Source: Miscanthus floridulus
Taxonomy: Eukaryota > Streptophyta > Magnoliopsida > Poales > Poaceae
Assembly (NCBI RefSeq): GCF_019320115.1
Contig: NC_089593.1
Location: 35,659,835 to 35,723,834, forward strand
DNA: 64,000 nt
Direction: 5' to 3'
Each line of letters starts with the position of its first letter. Within the stretch, counting starts at the first letter, position 1. Below are positions 22,596 through 35,106 of this stretch, piece by piece. The notes beneath the pieces are model-generated. The model ran no database searches. It was given only the letters and a program-made list of their open reading frames with translations, and was not told where the DNA came from. The position numbers and the translations under genes are program-made.

Positions 22596-25500
22596 TTACC
22601 TCGATGAACTAGAAAGAAGGTGGGGATAATGCTTCATGATATAGCTTTCTTGCTCCCACATTGCTTTGTCCTCTGAGTGATTTTACCACTGAACTTTATA
22701 AAACCTCACCACATTGTTTCTAGTCACTCTTTCTTTTTCGTCCAAAATCTTAACATGATGCTCAATATAAGACAAGTTGGGCTGGAGGGGAAGTCCTTCA
22801 ATTTCCACTACTTCATCAGGGACCCGCAAACATTTCTTTAACTGAGAAACATGGAAGATATTATGCACTCCTGACAAAATATCCGAGAGCTAGATACGGT
22901 AGGCACCATAACCACACCGGGCAAAAATCTTGTAAGGTCCAACATAGCAAGAAGCTAACTTCCCACAGACACCAAATTGATGTACACCTCTCATGGGAGA
23001 TACCTTGAGATACACATGATCACCAACTTCAAATTGTAAAGGCCTTCTTCGCTTGTCCGCATAAGTTTTCTAATGACTTTGAGCTACCTTCAAATGACTC
23101 TAAATAATGCTGACTTGCTCTCGAGCTTCTTTGATAAAACCAGGCCCAAAATATCCATGGTCTCCCACTTCATTCTAGTTAAGTGGTGTCCTACATTTCT
23201 TTCCATACAAAGCTTCAAAAGGTGCCATACGAATGCTTTCTTGATAGCTATTGTTGTAAGAAAACTCAGCTAAGTTCAAGCATTCGTCCCACTTTTTAGG
23301 AAAAGAAATGGCACAAGCCCTCAACATATCCTCAAGTACTTGATTGACTCTTTTAGTCTGACCGTCAGTTTGCGGATGATAAGCTGAACTTCTAAGGAGA
23401 CTAGTACCAAGACTTTCCTGGAGTTACTCCCAAAAGTGAGAGACAAAGACTAACCCTCTATCAGAGACGATGGTAAGAGGAACTCTATGCAGGGTCACAA
23501 TCTAATCAAAGTACAACTTGGCATACTTCTAGACTGAATATCTGGTATCCACCTAGAGAAAATGAGTAGACTTGGTAAGGCAATCCACAATGACCCAAAT
23601 AGAGTTATAGCCCTTGGATGTGTGTGGTAAACCCACAATGAAATCTATGGAAATATCCTCCATTTTCCAAACAAGGATAGGCAAGGGCTACAAAAATCCT
23701 AGTGTACACATATGGTCTGCCTTAACTCTTCCACAAGTGTCGCATTCCGCGACGTACTTGGTGATATCCTGCTTCATATTTGACCACCAATATAGGTGGC
23801 GCAAATCATGATACATCTTGTTACTTCCTAGGTGGATGGACAACTTGGAATGATGAGCTTCATCCAAAATCTTTCTTCTAAGCTCATCACTTGAGGGAAC
23901 AACCAATCTGTTCTTGAACCTCACTACACCTTGATCATCAATACTAAAATGAGGACCACACCCTTCGGCAATTAACTTCTTGATGTGAGGAATTTCTAAA
24001 GTGGCTTGCCTTTGCTCTATAATAATTTGCTGAAGAAAATCTGAGACTAGAGCAATATGGCCTAGCACCTCAGCATGGTTGAGAGACAAGGGTGCTTCTT
24101 CAACTTGATACGACTTCCGGCTCAAAACATCAGCTACCACATTAGCTTTTCTAGGATGATAATGAACTTCTAAATTGTAATCCTTGATTAGCTCTAGCCA
24201 TCTCCGTTGCCTCATGTTCAGCTCGGACTGAGTGAAAATATATTTGAGGCTCTTGTGCTCCATAAAAATGTGTACTTTATTTCCCAACAAATAATGCCTC
24301 CAAATTTTTAGAGCGTGCACCACAGCGGCTAGCTCTAAATCATGAGTGGGATAATTCACCTCGATCTTTTTCAGCTGCCATGAAGCATAAGCTATCACAC
24401 GCCCATCCTGCATAAGCACGCATCCCAATCCAATCCTTGAGGCATCATAATACACATCAAATGGCCTGTCAATATCTGGTTGGGCAAGAATAGGAGCAGT
24501 GGTAAGAAATTTCTTCAGGGCTTGGAAAGCTTCTTCATAAGCCAGACTCCATACAAACTTGACATCCTTTTGGAGCAACTTGGTCATGGGTTGGGCTATT
24601 TTGGAGAAGTCAGGAATAAAGCACCGATAATAACTAGCAAGACCAAGGAACTGATGAATCTGATGCACTGACTTTGGAGATTTCCAATTTAACACATCCT
24701 GCACCTTGCTTGGGTCTACAGAGATACCTTCAGGTGTCAGAACATGTCCCAAAAACTACACTCGATCTAACCAAAACTCACACTTGCTGAATTTTGCATA
24801 TAGCTTGTGTTCCCTTAATCGAGTCAGTACTATCCGAAGATGTTGTGCATGCTCTTCATTGTTCCTGGAGTATATCAAAATATCATCAATGAACACCACT
24901 ACAAACTTATCCAACTCTGTCATAAAGACTGAATTCATGAGATACATGAAAAATATAGGAGCATTGGTGAGACCAAAAGACATGACTAGGTATTCATACA
25001 ACCCATACCTTGTATAGAAAGCTATCTTTGGTATATCTTGTGGTTGAATCTTAATTTGATGATACCTAGAACGAAGATCAATCTTTGAAAACACCTTTGC
25101 ACCAGCCAACTGATCGAACAAAGTATCAATATGAGGTAAAGGATACTTGTTCTTAATGGTTACCGCATTGAGAGGGCGGTAATCCATGCACATCCACAAG
25201 GTACCATCCTTCTTCTTCACAAAAATAGCTGGACAACCCCATGGTGAAGAGCTAGGATGGATAAATCCCTTCTCCAATAATTCCTCTAACTGCTTCTTCA
25301 TTTTAGCTAGTTCTTTAGGAGCCATGCGATAGGGACGCCGGGAAATAGGAGCAGTGCTAGGTTCTAACTCAATGGAAAACTCCACATCTCTATCCGGTGT
25401 CAACCCAGGTAGATCTTTAGGGAAGACATCCAGAAACTCATAGACCACAGGAATAGAGGCAAGATTAGGAGAAGCTTTAGCATGAGCAACAACTGGTAAG

Positions 25501-27128
25501 GCTGGATCTAAGGGCATAAGAAGAGACATCCTATCCTCAGAAGAAGGAAGCCGTAACTCAACAACTCTTTGCTTAAGGTCTAAGACTACCGTATAAACAC
25601 ACAACCAGTTCATGCCTAGAATTGCATTTATGCCTTGCCCAGACAACACCATGAACTAGAGGCGGTAAGTGTGAGTGGCTAGCACTAATCCAACTGTGTT
25701 CGTCCGAGTATTAATGCACAACTGCGCACCTGGAGTACTGATTCTATAGGCAATAGGTATAGCCATAAGAGATATATTGTGCCTCTGTGTAAACCCCATG
25801 CTCATGAATGAATATGATGTTCTAGAATCAAACAACACATATGCTAGGTGGAAATCAATGGTAAACATACTAGCCATCACTAGTTCATTATGTAAGATTT
25901 CCTCAGCCTCAGTAAAGTTGACTTGCCCAGAGCGACTTACGGGCACCTTCTTCTTCATGATCATCTGCTTGATTAGACAAGAGTTAGCTGAGGGCTGAGT
26001 AGACTATGCAGACTAGTTCTACAAACACTTTCGAGCATAGTGGCCTTCCTTGCCACACTTGAAACAAGCACTAGGCTTGTTCCCCTGCCCCTAATGAGGC
26101 GGAACCTGCTGTCCCAGGGGTTGTTGTTGTTGCACCTATTGAGTAGGTGCACGGTACTGAGTGGGAATAGCTTGGTAGGTCTACTGAGGCTAACGGAATG
26201 AATGCCCACCCAAAGACTGATAGGGCACCCACCTGACAACCTATACCTTCTGAGCCTAGGGGTGACTAGAAGACCCAATAATCACCCACTTGTGTTTCCA
26301 CTCAGCCTGAGAGTCATGATGAAGTCCTTCCATGGCAATAGCAGCATTCATCATAGCACCAAAAGTCTAGTAGTTCCCTATATACAGCTCCTTCTATAGA
26401 CTGCAAAAGAGGCCACGATAGAAACGGTCTCTCTTCTTCTCATCAGTATCGATGTGGATCCTAGCATACTATGCTAGATGGTTGAAATTATTCACATAAT
26501 CCATCACAAACACACTCCCTTGCTTTAGATCTAGGAACTCAGTCAACTTCCTGTTCTGCACACCAGCAGGAATGTAGTACTCTCTAAAAGCAGCGGTAAA
26601 CTCCTACCAAGTCACATGGTGATCCACTGGCTACATGGCATTGAACGTGTCCCACCATGCACTAGCAAAACCCAACAGCTGCTGCATTGCAAAGCACACC
26701 TTCTGCTCCTCAGTTGCAGTGAGCAGCTAAAACTTCTGCTCCAGAATATGAAGCCAATGCTCCGCATCCAGAGGCTCGGCAGTTAGCGTGAATGTGGGTG
26801 GGTGTGTCTTCAAGAAATTCTGGTAAGAGCAAGGCCTCTCAGGACCGTGGGTACCACCCCCGTTCCTGCCATTGCCACTAGGGCCTCCACAGGCAAAGCC
26901 ACCAATGGCCTAGGCAAGCATCTCCAAGGCATGGGCTAACTCGCGCCGAGCAGCTAGCATCTCCGCCATCATCTCCGCATGGGTCATCGGAGGTGGCGGT
27001 GGCGGAGAAGGAGCCAGAAGTGGGGCCTCATGACTCTCCCCATTGGTGTTGCCAATGCCCTCACCGCGACCGTTATCGCCTGGGTCCACCCCAGCGTTGG
27101 TACTCCCACGACTAGAGCTTAGGTTCAT
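22596..27128 (-). pseudogene. Tekay/Del gag-pol pseudogene: one frame, many TAG stops
   Basis: From the ATG at 27128 to the TAA at 22598-22596 is 4533 bases, exactly 1511 codons, all in one frame. Order: gag (Pro-rich N terminus; capsid with AMQQLLGFASAWWDTFNAM near 26690-26634; knuckle CFKCGKEGHYARKC near 26062-26021), protease near 25850, RT (FIDDILIYS near 24885), RNase H (YYDASRIGLG near 24440), integrase with HHCC and core (SDRGLVF near 23470), and a chromodomain-like end. I count about 28 premature stops: 26 TAG, 2 TAA, no TGA. Protease reads DSR where the family has Asp-Ser-Gly, RNase H has MEHKS for the usual Asp-His, and the integrase Glu is Lys (GQTKRVN). The protein cannot be made. 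Confidence 0.92.
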
Positions 27129-27588
27129 CTATAAATAGATAGGAACCAACCATTAGGAACAACCCTCTAGATTAGGAATAGGAGACTTAGAGAAATGATA
27201 AGACTTTAATTAAAGCATTCTTTTAGGTTATCCTATCAAATCACTAATCCAATTCATATGCGTAGGGGGGGAGTTTAATTTAAGCAAGATTCTCTTTTCA
27301 TGATGCATGCATCGGCCTACCCGTTCACTCAAGCTAGATAGCGGCATTCGCAAAAAAATTTGGCACATCGCACACTCACTCTCCATTAGCTAAACGATTC
27401 TTATGCAGCGTAAGTTGGTGTACCTATAGAAACTTGATTAGATAAAATCAGTGCCGCTATCCTAGGTAGACCATATTTCTAGGGCTTATACTTATTTACA
27501 TAATTATATCACATCCTACTTTTCGTAAAACTTTTGTTGGTCAAATTTAGGTTTTGAAAAGAGTTATGAAACTTGTAAGTCATTATTG

Positions 27589-27600
27589 GCTCTGGTACCA
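27589..27600 (-). promoter_or_regulatory. Primer binding site of the Tekay element
   Basis: The minus strand reads TGGTACCAGAGC, one base from the plant initiator tRNA-Met complement, two bases inside the LTR end at 27603. It marks the right LTR as the 5' LTR. Confidence 0.8.
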
Positions 27601-27602
27601 CC

Positions 27603-30600
27603 TGTGGTAGAACCACCCGAAATAGCACGCTTCTAGAGGCCCCCGTCTTCCACTAGACACTGAGCACCCCGAAAGCTGGCTACATCGGACGGTTCCATCG
27701 AGCACACCCCAAGGGAGAACTCGAATAATCCATGTTTTTCCTCTAGGATCCAATAATGAGAATGAGTTTATAATACTTACTCCATTTCATACAACAAGAG
27801 TTCTTAGAAATACATTATAATAATACCAAGTTCAGAGTGCGGAATTTAAACAGCGGAATTACAATAAACATCTAACTATAAGATACAAGGATCTGTCTGT
27901 GCCCACCAGAAGAATCCTCCACACAACAGCTACTCCTCAAGCTGCACCTGCAATAGGGGTAAATAAACCATGAGTACACAAGGTACTCGCAAGACTTACC
28001 CGACTAGTGGGAATAATTTCCCGACTCCAAAGGATATGATAAGCTTTATGGTTTGCTGAGTTTCCTTTTTGCAAAAAGCAATACTAGAAGTGAATCCTTG
28101 TGTATGTGTTTTATTAGCAGTCATGATTAGTTCATTCGCTAACCATTGTATGTAAACACCTGTTCTACTTTCAAGCAAGAGTTGAGCAATCAAATCCATT
28201 TCACCATCTTTTATCTTCCAGTTCTTACTACGGTGCTAGATCGTAGACAAGTCTACTAGATTATCCGGTGATTCATGAATCAATGTGCCCAGCTGGGTAC
28301 CCCGAAACACATGCCCCGCTTATACCCCAGGCACAAACATGACCAACCCATCACTCTTCTGTCAAGTGGTCTAGGTCCCGTCCAAACTTGGACTCCAAGC
28401 CCCCACACTAGAGTCTTGGTCTCAGTGTGGTGCTTCGACCACCACCATCCCCACCTCCAATCAGTCGGTCCGAAAAGAGCTAGAACCCACGACAAGAGAG
28501 CAACGATTCTTCCCTGCTCCCATAAACAAGTATGTGCTCAGGATAATAAGTCTATGACCTGACTAAAATCCAATGCAATGGTCAGTCCTTAACCATCAAG
28601 GACAGGGAACATAGTGTAACCAAGCTATGCCCCATTGGCCATGGGACACAACCTCTTACACCCACCAATACCCATACCATATCCCTACCCGGTCTCCAAT
28701 TCCTTTCACCATTTTATCTTGAGTGATAATAATAATCACCTATTGTGAGTAACGGCAGGTTATTCACGCTACCGATAGCCTAAGCATAGCAGCTACTTGA
28801 CCTATGCTAGTAGGACTCATAGGTAGGTTATCTATGCATGCAGTTTCAAAATAAGGGTTATGCACCGGGACTTGCCTTGGGCAAGCGGGTGGTAAGCTAT
28901 GTCAGTCATCGGTGGCTCCGAGGCTTCCTCCTAAACAAAGACCTACTCCTTGTACTCCTCAATCACCTCCTCGTATTCCTGCTCTCCAGCAGTCACGAAC
29001 TCCACCAATGCGTTCTCTACATGCATGCAATAATGATGCAACACTTAGCATTTTAGCAACAACAACTCTTAAAATAACAATACATCTACCAAGCTACTAA
29101 GCTAACTCTAATGACTAGGATGCTAAGCTACCTATCCTTTCCACTAAACAGGTATGAAACATTCAAGTATTTTCTTAGCAACCAAAAATGCATTTCTTAC
29201 TTTATTTACGATTTCATATATACTAAAACAAGGAGTACTTAGCTACCCTATTTATCAACCTATTCTAAGGCTATAAAAATTACAGTGAACACATAATAAT
29301 ACAATAAACCTACTGTAAAAATTTCATGGACAAAACTATTACCCATTTGCCACAAAAATTCTTACAAATATTAACCTAAATAATACTAAACACTCGCAAT
29401 TGATTTAATAGGCCTCATAATCAACTTAGACATGCATAAACTAACTATGCCATTAGATAGACAACATTTTTAGGAACTAAACAAAATTTATTTCACAATT
29501 TTTGGACATCTATGCAAATTGAAATTAATTTTCAAAGTTCTACTTACAACATAAAATAATAAGCTATTTCTAATCCTTAAAAAGGAAAACGATTCCCTCT
29601 CATGTGGCCCAACTCGGCCCACACAAGGAGCAGCCCACGCGGGCAAATGGCCCGCGATGGGGGAGCCCCCGCGCGTGCTGACCAACTTGCAAAAACGCCC
29701 TTTGCGTTCTCCGATAATACTACTAACACTATGTGCACTATTTCAATAGACTATGACTTTGCAACAAAACCCTTGCTCCTTCTCTCCTTCGCAACGGAGA
29801 GGTCCTTGCCCTAGTCGCACACACCGACATGGCGGCCGATGGCACTAGCGATCCCTGCTGGCCAACCAGGACTTTCCCTACCCTATCTAAGGGACCGGTG
29901 CTCACCTAGACGCCGACGCGAATCGACGGGCGGTGAAAACATGGGCCGGGACACCGTAGCAAGGCCAGGCCATGCCGGCATGGATCCTGCGACAACGACA
30001 AAGGCGTTCCGATGAGCCACCACAACCACAAGGCAATAGGGGGGCAGGCGAGCAATGATGACTCACTTGAGACCTATTCAGGCTGTTGGCTCGGCCGGAG
30101 CCAACCCAAGCGAACCTAGCCACGTGCGCACGGCGGGGGTGATCGACGGCCACAATGGCACAACCGCACCCACGCTGAGGAGACGGCCCAGGGCTGTTGC
30201 TGGCGTGCGCACGACACAAAGAGGCTCAGGGTGGAGCTAAAGGTGCAGTCAATTTTATTAGGAGCTCAGTGCGGTGGCTGACCACGACACGGGGGGATGG
30301 GTCTTAACGGCGTGGTGGCAGGCGCTGCTCCAAATTGGGACTCGACTAAGCCGCAATCAAAGCCGATGGGGCAGTCGGAGAGGGGTGTGGTGGCGAGGCA
30401 GTGGCGCAATGAATGGTGGGACGCGATGTCTCACCCCAGGCGTACATGCATGGCATAGCGACGGTGGGGGTAGGGATGCGGGCAGAGAGGGAACGGATGG
30501 CAGTTGGGATGTGGCCACGACTCAACGTGGCTTAGCGTGAAGCTGATGGCGTGATGGGAACACCCCGTGGCCAAGCACAAGCCAACGGGCACACCCCCAC

Positions 30601-31575
30601 TGCTGGTGCGGCCTGCGCACCTCAACGCCATTAATGACGAGGCGACGGTGGCTCGGCTGTGCGTGTGCGGAGCCCAGGCGAGCCATAAACACAGCGCTGA
30701 GCGGGGCCATGGCACAGCGATTGGTGCATAGCAGCGCAGCGTGCGGAAGCACGTGGTGTGGTGTAGGGCAGCGCGCAGCAAGGGGATGCGACGACAGCGG
30801 CAGTAGAGGTAGCGACGGGCGCGCAGCAGGCGACCATGCGCAGGGTGCATGTGCGCCTACGCACCGGTGCCGCGACGACGTTGCAGCGAGTGTAGGGACA
30901 CATGGGCGTGGCAGCTGGCATGGGGGCAGCAGCAGCGATGGCCAGCCGCGCGTGGCAGCGTGAGTGCACGTGCCATGTGCGCCAGGGCCTCGACGTTGAG
31001 CTCTCCCGGCCCGGTGACTGCACTCAGACAGAGGCAGCGGCTGGGAACAATGTATGCACAGTTTTTAAAGCGCGAAAAATTCCTAAACCGTTACGCCTGC
31101 CTCCAAACGACCTCTTCCACCCCCAAGTTGGCACATAGGTCTACTAAACCGAGCTAAAGCACCCCTTCACTCCCTAACTCAATTCTCCTAAATAAATTGA
31201 CAAACATGGTTATGTCAAGCTGTTCCCAACATGAAATTTTCTCTAAGTCTTGAATCAACTCTATTTCAGCTTGCATTTCTAAGCTATTAGAAATACCACT
31301 TAGCCATATCGTTTTTCAATAGCAAGTATTTCATCACCCTCTACAAAGTTTGCAGTCCCAACTTTATTTCAATGTCACCTACATGTTCTACAGTGTTCTT
31401 GTTCAATAAAAATTCGTGAATATCCTTACTTGCTAATTTCCTCAGTCGTGAAATGACTTTTCGTTTAAATTACAATGCTTTACTTGTTCATATTATCACA
31501 TGCTATAACATTTAAACACGATGCTTATGATATGTTTTAGTAAGTGATTTACGGCGTAACACAGAGGATGTTACA
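27603..31575 (-). repeat. 5' LTR of the Tekay element (3973 bp)
   Basis: TG...CA ends: TGTGGTAGAACC at 27603 and ...GATGTTACA at 31575 in plus orientation. It contains no insertion and so shows the empty site of the Maximus solo LTR seen in the partner. The GC-rich part (29580-31060) gives several frames on both strands that differ from those in the partner LTR. They are not genes. Confidence 0.9.
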
Positions 31576-31969
31576 GATATGCAATTATGATATACACGTC
31601 AGCGAGATATACCATCTACTAGCATGCATTTAGTTGTCCACATACGTGCCATACCATCCATTAACATTAATTTTGACCAATTTATATATTTATGAAAATT
31701 AATAAATAAATATATATATTCGTCTATTTGGTGATCATGTTTGAAACTGACCATAGTTATTTTGGAGTGTCAAGAAAGTGCTGATTATGCTGCTGCTACA
31801 CATTCATCAGCAAACTCTATCCTTGAAAAAGTAGTTGTCCATCTCCATCCGAAAATAATGTGAGCGAATTGTTCGTCCGGCCGTACCGTATTCCTAAATC
31901 TATTGAATGCGACATGTGAGCGCGATTGGGGTCACGTCGTATCGCCTTCATATCCCATCCATTTACCCT

Positions 31970-32550
31970 GGTTTGGATTGCAAATAGTTACTACAGTAGC
32001 AATTCAGGTCTTGTTTGCTCACACGAATTTAAATAGCTCTAACTTTTTAGGGGAGTCCCAATGCTATAAACTATATGTAAGTTTTATACTCATTAATTTA
32101 AATAGACATTACATATAGAAACCATGGTCCCAATGAATAGTGTTTCTACAGAACAACTTTTTATCCAATCACATATATTCTTTGTCCATTATGTACGAAT
32201 CACATCCCTTCATGTCTTGGTTTTCGTGTAGATATGGTTTCTAACTTAGAATTGGTTTTTATGATTTTTGCTCTCTCTCTCTCTTCAATGACTACCTTGC
32301 CACATCGGCAAAACGTGTAGATGACAGTACAATTAATGTCCATAGAAACTATGATAGTTTCTGCATTGGGAGTGCCCTTGCTACAGTAATATGTATGGAG
32401 AAGTATGAGCCGGTGAATCTTAAAATAACAGTTTTATTGGCTTCTAATTTATTTTGAGAGAAAAGATAAAAATAACTCCTGCTAATACGCAGACGAGGTT
32501 AAACCGGAGCTGACCGAAGAAACCAAGAATCGGTAAGAGTGGATCCAAAC
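31970..32550. mobile_element. Possible outer MITE with GGTTTGGAT ends
   Basis: GGTTTGGAT at 31970-31978 and ATCCAAAC at 32543-32550 face each other. The interior is interrupted by another inverted-repeat element. Words such as CTACAGTA near both ends fit a grass MITE family. Termini are short and no target duplication is clear. Confidence 0.4.
32050..32377. mobile_element. MITE with CCCAATG-type terminal inverted repeats (328 bp)
   Basis: Ends GGGGAGTCCCAATG (32050-32063) and CATTGGGAGTGCCC (32364-32377) pair over 12 of 14 bases. A further internal repeat of ATAGAAAC and GTTTCT words follows. Flanks TTA and TTG would be an imperfect 3-bp duplication, as for PIF/Harbinger-type MITEs. It is nested in the 31970-32550 element. 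Confidence 0.65.
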
Positions 32551-34533
32551 AAACTACCTACTAACAGATGTACTAATCAAGTAATCATAACCACATTTTA
32601 GAAAGTTGAAAACTACTCAGAGGTGCTAATAGTTTGCATTGACAGGGCCCTAGACCTGCCAAGACCACAGACATGTACAACTACTATATCCTTTTAATAT
32701 ATGGTACAATATGAGGAAGTTCTAAATAAGCAACCTTGTTGTGGTGCTCAGCTTGCTGTTTTTAATACAGGCAGCTCTCCTGCTTCATTTCTTTCGAAAA
32801 AATAAGCAAATTTCTTCTTGCTTTGATGTCGGTACCTTTGTAGGGATTTATCTGATTACTCACCGGGCTTCCAAACCATTTTGCACTATGCAACATGCAA
32901 ACTGCAAAAGGCAGAGTACCTCTAAGAGTCTTTCTAAAATTTACAATCTAAATCATTATTTGGACAGTGATTTGAGTAAAAATCACTTTCTATATACTTG
33001 TATCCTAGAGAGCCATCCTTACTATTCATCTTTGGTTAGTGAGAAATCTAGAATATATAGAGATAATGTTTATATTTGGAGATCCAATTAAATAAGTTTC
33101 TGGAGGGAATTGTTTCACCAAAATCTCTATTTCTATAAATTAGAAAGGATATAAAAAGTCTCCTGGAGTTGATCAGAGGTTTTAGAAGCAATTTTACTAC
33201 GTGTCACAACTGAAGTGACACTATCATGGAAACCAAGCCAGCCTTGAACTAATTTTGGATAATTTAGCTCGATGGTCATTGGTGCCTTGGGCTCATCTGT
33301 TCTTATGTACACAATTGGCGGATGCGGGGCCGAGAGGCACTGCCATGTGGAGGGTATTTGTTTTTAGGAGTTGAGCTTAGAGCTTATCGGGCGCATGGGC
33401 TCTCAAACAACAACAGACCTGCTACAGATGTTTAACTTGAGCCTATCTCTTTTGCTAAAAAAAAACTTGAGCCCATTTGTATATGTTATAAAAAAAAACT
33501 CAACCTGCGGTGGGCAGACAGCCCCGCAACTTTGTGCTTAAGGTAGAAGAGGTCTCTCACGCAGATTGAAAAACCCCCCGAATCCCATGCCTCGCCCGCA
33601 CACAGGGGCCGGTTATCCTGTGAATGGGCCGATCCATTTACCTGTGCTTTGGAAAACACAGAACAGGAGAAATATAGATTTTGGTGGAAAAATTGCATTC
33701 ATCTACTTATTTAATTAGATCTCTAATCTAAATATTACTATTTTCTATTTCAGATTTCTCGTTAGCTAAAGTCAGAAAGCGGGATTGGCTCTCCACACAA
33801 GATATAGAAAAAAAATGTTGCATAGTGAAAAAATGGAGAGGGATATTTAATCAAATGGTTCTCTAAATGATAATTTAAAAGTAAGTTAAAAAAAACTTGT
33901 GAAGATACTCTAGGATGATAATTAAAAAAGTCATCCGAGAGCTGAGTCAGTAGGCGCCTATATATGTCAGGAAAGATGAAAGGCGACCCTCCCTATAGTA
34001 GTGGAAGAGAAAGTGTAACATTGATGCATGAGCTTGTTGATGTCCAGGCATGTGCAGTGATATGTCATTGCCGGGTGGTGGTTCGAGTCGATAGATGCTT
34101 TCACCGTCAGGTGAATAGCTTTATAGGATTTTCTATATTCTAGATTTACGAACTAGCAGGGAAGAACAGTCACGGTTGGCTCTTGCACAGTCGGTAGTAA
34201 TTGCATGTTGTGGCACAGTGGTTATACCTTGTATAATAATCGAAAGTCGGAAGCATGGAGCACATGATGATGGCTTCACCATGCTTTGGTTCAGTCCTTT
34301 GTTGTCGTCACCATGCCTTGCATTTGGGAGTGCGTTGATGTAGATTGGACCCACAAATGCATCTCACCCCGTGAAGCTTTGGATCAGACAGAGGGAAACT
34401 AGGAACCATGACAAAGATTGTTGCTTTCGCAGGGCTTGTATGTTTCCGTTGTTTCTTGTCACCGTACCCGGTGCTAGTGGATCCACAGATTATTTGCCGC
34501 ACCATCAACTTCATCTCCATGGAGCTATACATA

Positions 34534-34735
34534 CGCTACTAGAGAACAGACTTTAGAATGATGTCCCAATTTAATATTAGCCTCGGTATTTTTTTTTTCC
34601 CCCGAGACTAAAGGTCTCTGTCCAACGGTCGTCCGCGAGGCAGGGATCTTTAGTCTCGGTTTAGGTTATGCCCCGGGAATAAAGATTAATCTTTAGTCCC
34701 GGTTTGGCCCCCTAACCGGGACTAATTATCCCAGC
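34534..34735. repeat. 5' terminus and subterminal repeats of the large CACTA element
   Basis: The terminal inverted repeat (34534-34556) is followed by GAGACTAAAGG, TTTAGTCTCGG, TTTAGTCCCGG and CCGGGACTAAT words in both orientations. The spacing and words match the right end (47120-47357). These are presumed transposase-binding sites. Confidence 0.8.
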
Positions 34736-35106
34736 CTATAAACCAGCTCATTTCTTCCTCTCCGAGCCCGAGCCATTCCATTCAAACTCACTGCCTCTGT
34801 TCTTCAGCTTGCTGTTGTTCTTGCTCTCTCCCCCTCCATTGGTGTTGCTCTACGATTTTGGAGGTAACAAACTTAATCCTCTTATGTTTTATCAGTAGCT
34901 TATCTTATTTTGCGATGTAGATGCATGTGTAACTTTATATGTTGGACTTTATTATAATTTTATATGTCATTTTTAGCTCAAAATCACATGATGATTTGTA
35001 TATATGTTTGGATAAACAAAAGTTAAATTAGTTCATCAAAATCACGCCTCGCTCGTCCTCGCTGGAGCACGCGCCATCCTCGTCCCCAGCGGCTTACGTG
35101 ATCTTA

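Larger units (their letters stand above)
16145..31575 (-). mobile_element. Tekay/Del-type Ty3-gypsy retrotransposon with nested insertion
   Basis: Two long LTRs (16145-22505 and 27603-31575) flank a 5.1 kb interior read on the minus strand. The interior has a tRNA-Met primer site, gag with CCHC, protease, RT, RNase H, integrase, a chromodomain-like C terminus and a polypurine tract. LTRs of about 4 kb and the tail KVQW.NHSED.AMWEQE fit the chromovirus lineage Tekay/Del. The left LTR is enlarged by a 2351-bp solo LTR. LTR ends start TGTAACA. Target duplication is uncertain. The gag-pol has many stops and damaged catalytic sites, so the element is dead. Confidence 0.9.
31576..34533. other. Low-repeat segment between the Tekay element and the large CACTA element
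   Basis: Nearly 3 kb of AT-rich DNA with two nested MITEs at 31970-32550. Several short frames exist (for example 32741-33091 plus, 34133-34532 minus). None shows a recognisable domain, and none has a partner exon I can link. This may be original single-copy host DNA. The last three bases (ATA, 34531-34533) are the left CACTA target duplication. Confidence 0.5.

Noticed and set aside
22596..27128. TAG-only stops as evidence for a reassigned genetic code or programmed readthrough
   Set aside because: Two TAA stops also occur, protease, RNase H and integrase catalytic residues are lost, and neighbouring elements use normal codons with mixed stops. Decay of a methylated copy explains it more simply.
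32741..33091. 116-codon plus-strand frame in the low-repeat segment
   Set aside because: AT-rich, no recognisable similarity, no conserved context; chance is the simplest explanation.
34133..34532. Overlapping minus-strand frames of 73-74 codons next to the CACTA left end as a host gene exon
   Set aside because: No domain, no consistent splice partner across the CACTA element, and joining the flanks gives an early stop.
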